DNA of 64,000 bases. It comes from Mesostigma viride (taxonomy: Eukaryota; Streptophyta; Mesostigmatophyceae; Mesostigmatales; Mesostigmataceae). Both the position numbers and the translations under genes were made by a program. The stretch covers positions 84,501 to 148,500 of the forward strand of contig RPFO01001483.1 in assembly GCA_009746045.1 (NCBI GenBank). Reading direction: 5' to 3'. The notes under the pieces are model-generated. The model had not been told where the DNA came from, ran no database searches, and worked only from the letters and a program-made list of their open reading frames with translations. Positions 43,701-52,700 of this stretch are shown in pieces (the stretch's first letter is position 1; each line of letters opens with the position of its first letter).

Positions 43701-46700
43701 AGCCCACCCACCTACCCTACCTGCATCCCTCCCTTGACATGAAACAAGCACGTGCACATGCCTACCCCACATGCATGCCTCCCTTGACAAGGAACGAGCA
43801 CGTGCACCCACCCACCCTGTGTGCACCCCTCCTTTGACAAGGAACAAGCACATGAACTCACCTACACTACGTGCGTCCCTCCCTTGACAAGGAATAAGCA
43901 CGTGCACATGCCTACCCCACATCCATGCCTCCCCTGACCAGTAACAAGCACGTGCACTCACCTACCCTACGTATGTGCCTCTTGACAAGGACCAAGCTCG
44001 TGCACCCACCTACCATACGTGAATCCCTCCCTTGACAAGGTACACGCATGCCCACCCACCTACCCTACGTGGGCCCCTCCCTTGATAAGGTACAAGCATG
44101 ACCAGCCACCTACCCCGCGAGCCTCCCTACTTTGACAAGGAACAAGCACGTGGGCCCGCTAGCATGGCAGCAAGGAAGACATTACCCTAACATGGCATGG
44201 CCAAAGCAAAAGAGACAGAGAAGTCAATGGAGAGAGAGCTCCTAAGAACTCCTAGTAAAATTGGAAACCATGGAGGGCAAAAAACGTTCAACAACTTACG
44301 ATGGGCATCGGCACATACAGAGAAGCCCAGGTGTGCCAGGTGTAAAATAAGCGAGATTGAAGTGTCGCCTACCTCGTGGGAGACTTTTGGTATCTGGTAA
44401 ACAATGAAAGCGAGTGGAAAGATGGACAACGTGAAAATAACATACAAACCACTGCAATGCATGCAAAGAGGACAGAATCAGTAATAAAGCGCGCTGCATT
44501 CAGGCAGCGCTGAGCAATTGAACGGTGAACAATTTAATCCGGAACGCATTGTCTACGCGACTCGATGCGACTAAACGTGGCATGCATACGCGGTCGCTGA
44601 CTGAAGACATTGTGTACCTGGCTCAGCAAGGTGCGCTTGCAGCCGCTTTCTTAAATATGCCGCAGGCGCACGATGTAACGAATTGAAGTTTGCATGTAGT
44701 AACAAAGGCAAGAAAAGCGGTGTAGCTGGCTACCGACTACGCCATAGTAAGCTGTATCGGAGTTGGCGTTGCCGATGGCTGGAAACGGATGACCGAATCA
44801 TGCTAAACTGGGGCTCCAAAAGGGCTTGTCATGCATCCTAGTGCGCCTTTTGCTTTTTTTTCTTCAAGCATCGTGAGCATGCGGGTTTAGGGGGGCGCTT
44901 ATTCTTTCACCACTATCAGTCGGCTGGACTGCAATCGGCATAGCCAGCGCAAGGTGATGCAAGGGCAGGCAAACTAAAACTTTACCAGCTCGTTCAAGGC
45001 TCGTTGATGAAATTCAAACATCTAGGCGGCGCGTCTGCAACGGCTCATCGCAATTCGAATTCGCAAGCAGAACCCTCGTTACACGTGGCGCATGCAGAGA
45101 TCTGCTTCGGGCGGCTTGGCGTATCTCACTGCGTCGTGACTCGAGTACATGTAGATAGTCAGCCTAGTTAGTACTCTGGGGGCCTCGAGTTCGGCAGTCC
45201 CCTATTCGGAAATCCCGGATCATATGTACTCCACACTATGTACTCTTGGAGTACATAGTGTGCCACCCTATGTACTCTTGGAGTACATAGTGTGGATTAC
45301 ATAGGTAGTCACTCCTTCCTATGTAATACGGGCGTGTCTCACCGCGTCGGCAGTCCCCTATTCGGAAATCCCGGATCATATGTACTCCACACTATGTACT
45401 CTTGGAGTACATAGTGTGCCACCCTATGTACTCTTGGAGTACATAGTGTGGAGTACATAGTCACTCCTTCCTATGTAATACGGGCGTGTCTCACCGCGTC
45501 GGCAGTCCCCTATTCGGAAATCCCGGATCATATGTACTCCACACTATGTACTCTTGGAGTACATAGTGTGCCACCCTATGTACTCTTGGAGTACATAGGG
45601 TGGAGTACATAGTCACTCCTTCCTATGTAATACCGGTGTAATCATGCGTAATCATGCGTAATCATGCGTAATCATGCGTAATCATGCGTAATCATGCGTA
45701 ATCATCAGAGTAATCATCAGAGTAATCATCAGAGTAATCATCGTCCAGACAAGCTGCACTGCCCCTAAGACCCTAACTTACACAAGATGGCGATGGTCGT
45801 CGCCGGCAGCTCGACAAGTTCAGGGCAGCACGAAATAAGACAGGCAAGCCGACGCTGGCGCTCATCCCAATGAGGCCATTCATCCGAAGCAGCCTCCATA
45901 ACCTGGCCGCTCTTAGGGTGGCGAATCGGGGCGTCGTTGTCGTTGCGGAGCTTCAGCACGCTTGTCACAGCGGCGTCATTGTAGGCGAGGAAGGTATCGA
46001 TGTCTGCCAGGCTCAAACGCTGGCCTGGCATGTAGAATGAGGAAGAAATGGCGTCCGGCAAGGAGGTTTCAGCAGCTATCGGAGTTGCTTCCGAAGTTGC
46101 TTCCGAAGTCTTGGATCGCTTGTTAGCGGCGTTCTTGGCGACGACAATGTCGTGGGCGATTTTGTTTGCAGCAATCTGGGCATCAATAGAATCGGCGGCA
46201 AGAGCTGAAGACGATGCGGGGACCTCCATAGCTACGTTTAATAGCACCTAGACGAGGGCAGGGGGCGCAGGCACACTGATCACGTGCGTGGTGCCGCCAT
46301 AATGTGCAGAAAAATAGCGAGATCTGCTGGGCAGGCCGCTGGCGATAACTTAAGAAACCCTGGGCGATGGCTGCCAAAAATTAGATCGGCGTGTTCGTCA
46401 TCAAAAGGCGAGTCTATTGCAATTTACCCGACCAAATTTCATCATGGATGGAGGGAGGGAGGGAGGGAGGGAGGGAGGGAGGGAGGGAGGGAGGGAGGGA
46501 GGAGGGAGGGAGGGAGGGAGGGAGGGAGGGAGGGAGGGAGGGAGGGAGGGAGGGAGGGAGGGAGGGAGGGAGGGAGGGAGGGAGGGAGGGAGGGAGGAGG
46601 GAGGGAGGGAGGGAGGGAGGGAGGGAGGGAGGGAGGGAGGGAGGGAGGGAGGGAGGGAGGGAGGGAGGGAGGGAGGGAGGGAGGGAGGGGGGAGGGAGGG

Positions 46701-49700
46701 AGGAGGGAGGGAGGGAGGGAGGGAGGGAGGGAGGAGGGAGGGAGGGAGGGAGGGAGGGAGGGAGGGAGAGGAGGGAGGGAGGGAGGGAGGGATGGATGGA
46801 TGGATGGATGGATGGATGGATGGATGGATGTTCTTAATTAATTAATTAATTAATGGTCAAATTAAAGGCAATCATGGTACATGAAGCGAGACAAATCATG
46901 CCTGGACGCATGGCGATGTAAGAGCCCCCCCTCCCCCACGCCAGGAGGAAGGGGTGCGTGACTGAGTAGAGTAGTTAGGATTTTGTAGAGAGACAACTTT
47001 GTATATTATCAAGGAGACAACTTTGTATATAAGATTAGAGTGAGATCAGCTAGTCTTCGCGGCTTAGTTCTAATGCACCCACCCCCATCAGTCCATGGAA
47101 TACGTGCTCCTGCTCCAGATCCTTAATTAAGGCCAAAATGAGTCCCTTCCAAACAACGTTTGCACTTAGATAGTTAGACGAATTATGCCCGACGAAGCTG
47201 GAACTTAACAGCCACAATGAATTACGGTTGTTCAGACCTTGTACAACGCCTCAGGGCATTTGGAGCCCTGAATGGTAACAAATGCTAACAAGGTAGTGTT
47301 GCTATCAATAATGATTTTAAAAATTAATATGATGTCATTAATTAATTAATTAGTTATCAACATCACTCCGTTGGGAGTAAATGTAGCACATATCCCTGAG
47401 AAGGGGCATATGGCTTTTAATACATTCTATGCTACTTCATGCAAGGGTGGGAATGTAAGCTACCCCTGCTCTAGGTGCACCAGGGCACCTGCACCACCAT
47501 GTCATATTACAACCAAAACTGGTCGTCATCATGCAAGCATCTGAAGCATGGTCGCAAAACTTCGTGTGCAAAATCTCATGTCATAAGGAGCCCAACATTA
47601 TGACAATTGCCAGGCTTTGTAAAGATTTTTGATTTAACGATGACTACAGCACAAACAGTGAGCGAAACCCTGGTGCATGTGAATGCCTGAGTGGCGACTG
47701 TTCCTAACAGAATGCAAGATGTAAGGTAGACATTGCGAGTATGCCACAAATGTGTGATGTGCAGTGCACATGCATGTGAGCTACCATGGTCCGGATTCTC
47801 CCGATTTCTGGCCTGCGCTGGTTGTCTCCTTGATGTATACCCCATGACACCATACTTCTAAACTACTTAAGAACCTTGGCACATTGCAAAATGGGAAAGA
47901 AAGCTGAACAATACATGCAACATCACTCACTAACACAGCCATGTGATTGCTACCAACACGTACCATGTACATCCTGTGTGAAATTATTGGCAACGACACG
48001 CCAAGCAAACGCCAAGGTATAGTATAACTGCGACAGGCTGGCACATGTCACCTGGCATCCACGTATGCTCACCCCAAGGCATTGGCATATCCCCATGTCT
48101 ATATCCGTTGCCCTTTGTGCGTACCGAGTCACCCATGCAGTCACCCACCCATGCATCCACCTGGCCCACCCACACAAGTACTCATACACTTGCGCACCTG
48201 AGTACCCAGCCACCCACTGGTCCACCCACCCGGTGACCCAGCCAGCCAGCCACGCACCTACTAAACCAACCTATCTAACCACTCGTGCACCCAGGCACCC
48301 AGCCACATACCCACCCACTGGGACATCCACCCACCCAGCTAGCCACATATGCAATCTACCCACCTAGGCAATAAGGAGGCATTCACCCATCCTTTTATCC
48401 AGGCACCCATTACTAAAACCACGCAGCCACCTAACCACCCAGCCAGCTGGCCCCATGTGTGCCCACCAGGCCGCCCACCCCTGACCCACCCACGCCCCTT
48501 CCCACTCGACCACTCTTTCCCCCCATACCCTTATACCCACCGACCTGCACCCACTCACCCTCACACATCCACATCCTCTCAGCCAGTCACCCACCCATCT
48601 CACCCCTAACATGCACAGCCCTCCACCCGCGCTAGGTGAGTCGATCCCAACTACAAAACCACCCACCCACCCATATCCGTGCACCCACCCACCCATCTAC
48701 CTTCCCCATCGCTCACCCCACCCACTTCTAATCACAGCTACACATCCACCCGCCACAAACCAACGGTGCAAATCCTCCAGCCCATGCAACAGTTTCACTC
48801 AGGCATCCAACAATGCACCCACCTAGGAGTTCCCAAACCCCGTCGATCCCCCAGCCACCTGGCGATTCACTTATAAGCAACCACCCTTGCACCCATCCAC
48901 CCACCATAACCACCCACCCACCCGCCCTCCCTCCCTCCCTCCCTCCCTCCCTCCCTCCCTCCCTCCCTCCCTCCCTCCCTCCCTCCCTCCCTCCCTCCCT
49001 CCCTCCCTCCCTCCCTCCCTCCCTCCCTCCCTCCCTCCCTCCCTCCCTCCCTCCCTCCCTCCCTCCCTCCCTCCCTCCCTCCCGCCACCCCACCCACCCA
49101 CCCTCTCCAACTGCATGTGGACTGCCTCTCCCAGCGACTCGGCCAGCCGTTTGAGTGTGTTTGGGACCATATGCTGATGCCCATGGATATTACGCGCGCC
49201 ATCAACCAGGCAACACCAGTGACACTTGAGCTCCTTGTTATCCTTCTCATCGGATGTACTGACGACACCCTGCACAATTACAGCTCACAAGGCAACTAAC
49301 ATGCTGGAGGAACGCATCCGCCGCAGTGGACGTCAGTAACGGATGTTGCAATGTTGCTGGAGGGAGGTCAATCGACCGCACCCGTACATACAAGGGGCAA
49401 TTATTGATGCGTCATACCCAAAACAGGAAGAAAATGTGGCACAACTAACCTTGCCATCAACATGGATGGACGGAGTTGGAGACCAACTGCAGCGCGGCAT
49501 TCGCAAGGGCACAGGCTGTGTTGTTCAGCAGGTCCACCGCTGGACTGCCCGATGCCGAGTCCAGGTTCTTCCTTACACAAACTCTCCACAAGCGTGATTG
49601 TCGCGTCCTTGGCTGCCAACTGCGGAAAGGAGGCCAGTGCTCGCTTCAGCAGGAACTCGGCAATTGCAATCACGGTGGGCCCTGGCACGATTTGCAGGCC

Positions 49701-52700
49701 TACACATGCTTGCCCCGCATGTGCCTCCCCCACGTGTGCATCCACCGCAGTTGACGTGCTCGCTCGCAGCTCCCACTACCGCTGGCTTCGTTGCCATGTT
49801 CCTCCACCCGTTGCCTCTTGCATCTTAGCTGTTCCTCGCGCTTCTCCGCAGCCTCTCTTTCCCTCTCTTCCTCTCTCTTTTCTGCTGCCGTTCATGCCTT
49901 GCTCCAGATATAGATGTGGCTGCTTAGGCGTTCAATCTGCATCACAGAATTGGACGATATGCACGTCAAAGGAAAGCCAACCAAGCAGCAACATTACCAA
50001 CAATGTAGCGGGAGGGTCAGTGCAGAGGCCAGCAACATAACTGCCTTAGTCTTGTACTCCTACCATACACATTAGGGAAGACTGCTGGCATGGCAGCCTG
50101 CATCACAGCAATGAATTGCCGCCAACTAAAATAAGAGAGTGACTCACCGCTACTCTTCCCTGAAGCCGACTGGTCACACCTCCATTGTGGCGTTGTTTTA
50201 CCACTTTAACGCTCTTCCACAGCGTGCGATTTTGTTGATGCCATTTTCTCAATTCCTGTAGCATATATTTTGCCCCCGCCGCACGCTTCCATGGGTTGCC
50301 ATGTACATCATACTTTGCTGATGCTGCAGAGAAGTCAAGCGGTTCTTTGCATTCCCTCACCTGTATTCAACGGCAACGCCAAAACGGAATGCCAACGAAT
50401 GCGGAGCGGGGGAACAAGGCATAAAGCAACGCATGGTGAACCGGCAGATGCTGAGGCAGACACGACAATGCACTGGGTGCATGGCAACCATGTGAACACT
50501 GATGGTAGCACTCACATGCCTAACAAGCATTTTCTTTGTTTCCCCTGGGTTAGAGTGTAAGGCCTATGCCAACCAAGGTAAACAACAAAACAACACATCC
50601 TAAACTGCCCTAACTGACATGGGCAACAAACATGGCCAATGGAGGACAAGGAACCAAGTAGGATCATCCAACAGGATCATGGTATTATGGCAGCTTGCAT
50701 GCAGTAAATTACATCAAGCATGGTTGGCTCAGCACATTGAAGTATTGTCACATCATTAGAACAAGGGAAAGTCAGAAATCAACGCATGGTGAACCGGCAG
50801 ATGATGAGGCAGACACGACAATGCACTTGGTGCATGGCAACTATGTGAACACTGATGGTAGCATTCACATGCCTAACAAGCATTTTCTCTGTTTCCCCTG
50901 GGTTAGAGTGTAAGGCCTATGCCAACCCAGCTAAACAACAAAACAACACATCCTAAACTGCGCTAACTGACATGGGCAACAAACATGGCCAATGGACACA
51001 ACACCTTGAAATGGCCTTTTTTTTACATAAATTATGGCCCATGGCAAGTTTATTGTCCGATTGACCTAGGATTGGATCCCACCACTCCCCGGGATGTGTC
51101 TGGCTAGTGGTGGAGTAGTTGAGTCAAAATGTTAAGTTTACATGGTACTCCCTGCTTAAGTTAACTCCAGATCCAAGGCCAAAACTGGCCACCTAAACCA
51201 CTTGCACTTGCATAGAAACAATAGTTGATCTCAGATTATGCTGTAACTTTGCAGTGGTGATGAATAATAGTTGTTCTGACCTTGTACAAAGTTCTACGCC
51301 ATTTGGAGCCCTAGTTGGTGACAAATGCTAGCAAAATTTTGCTAGCATTTGTCATTAATGGCCATTTAAAATCAATATTTAACCCAAATAATGTCAGAAT
51401 GCCACCAAAACTTATTGCCATCATGCCAGCACCTGAAGCAAGGTCTCAACAAGTCATGAGCAGAAATTCAGATCATGCAGAGCCCAAAATGGTGACATTT
51501 GCCAGCAATTGTCACCATTTTTTGCTTTTTTACCCACAATTTTAACAACATTACCCACCAAAACATTCTCCAAGCTGGGGCGCATCATTTAAATCTTTGC
51601 AGGCAACTCAAGAATGACTAGTACAAACAGTGTGCAAAACCTTGGTGCATGTGAATGCCTGAGTGGTGACCATTGCTAGCAGAATCCATCATGTAAGGTA
51701 GGCATTGCCAGTATGCCACAAAGCTGTGATGTGCAGTGCATGTCCATATGTATACCCCATGACACCGTGCCTCTAAACTACTTGGCACATTGCAAAATGG
51801 GAAGGAAAGGTGAATAATACATGCCACATCACTAACACAGCCATTTGAATGCTACCAACACGCACCATGCATGATATACACTGCGTGTACAGTAATACAT
51901 GTCGAGAATATGCCGAGCGAGCATATCAAGGTGCAGTGACCCCAACGCTGGCACATGTCACCTGGCATCCACGTATGCTCACATGATATGGCATTGGCAT
52001 ATCCCATGTCTCCATCTCTTGCACTTTGTGCGCACCAAGCCACCCATGCAGTCGCCCACCCATGCAGCCACCTGGCCACCCACCCACACAACTGCTCACA
52101 CACTCGCGCGCCCGTGCACCCAGACAGCCACCTGTCCTCCCACCCAGTGACCCACCCACCAAGCCAGCCGCGCACGTGCTTACCCAACTTATACAACCAT
52201 GCGTGCACCTAGGCACCCAACCACCTACCAACCCACTTGGACATCCACCCACCCACCAAGGCACCTGCGCAACCCACACACCAACTAGGTAATAAGCAGG
52301 CATTCCCCCATCCAATGAGCCAACCACCCAACCACCCAACCACCTAAACACCCAGCCAGCTGGCCCCATATGCACCCGTCCGGCCACCCACAGTTGACCC
52401 ACCCACGCACCTACCCACTCAACCATTCACTGCCCCCACACCCTTATACCCACTGACCCACCCACTGACCCACCCACACATGCATTTTCTCAGCCAGCAC
52501 CCCGGCACCTACCTCACCCCAAACCTGCACAGCCCTTCACCCGTGATAGGTGAGTCGGTCCCAACCATAAACCCATCCACGCATCCATATCTGTGCGCCC
52601 ACCCGTCCATCTACCCGTCCCTTCGCCCACCCACCCACATCTAGTCATCTACACATCCACCAGCCACCAGCCACCAATGGCCCACCCACCAACCCACACA

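Noticed and set aside
46284-46845. Glu/Gly/Arg-rich ORFs in three frames
   Set aside because: Product of the (GGGA)n array, not protein-coding.
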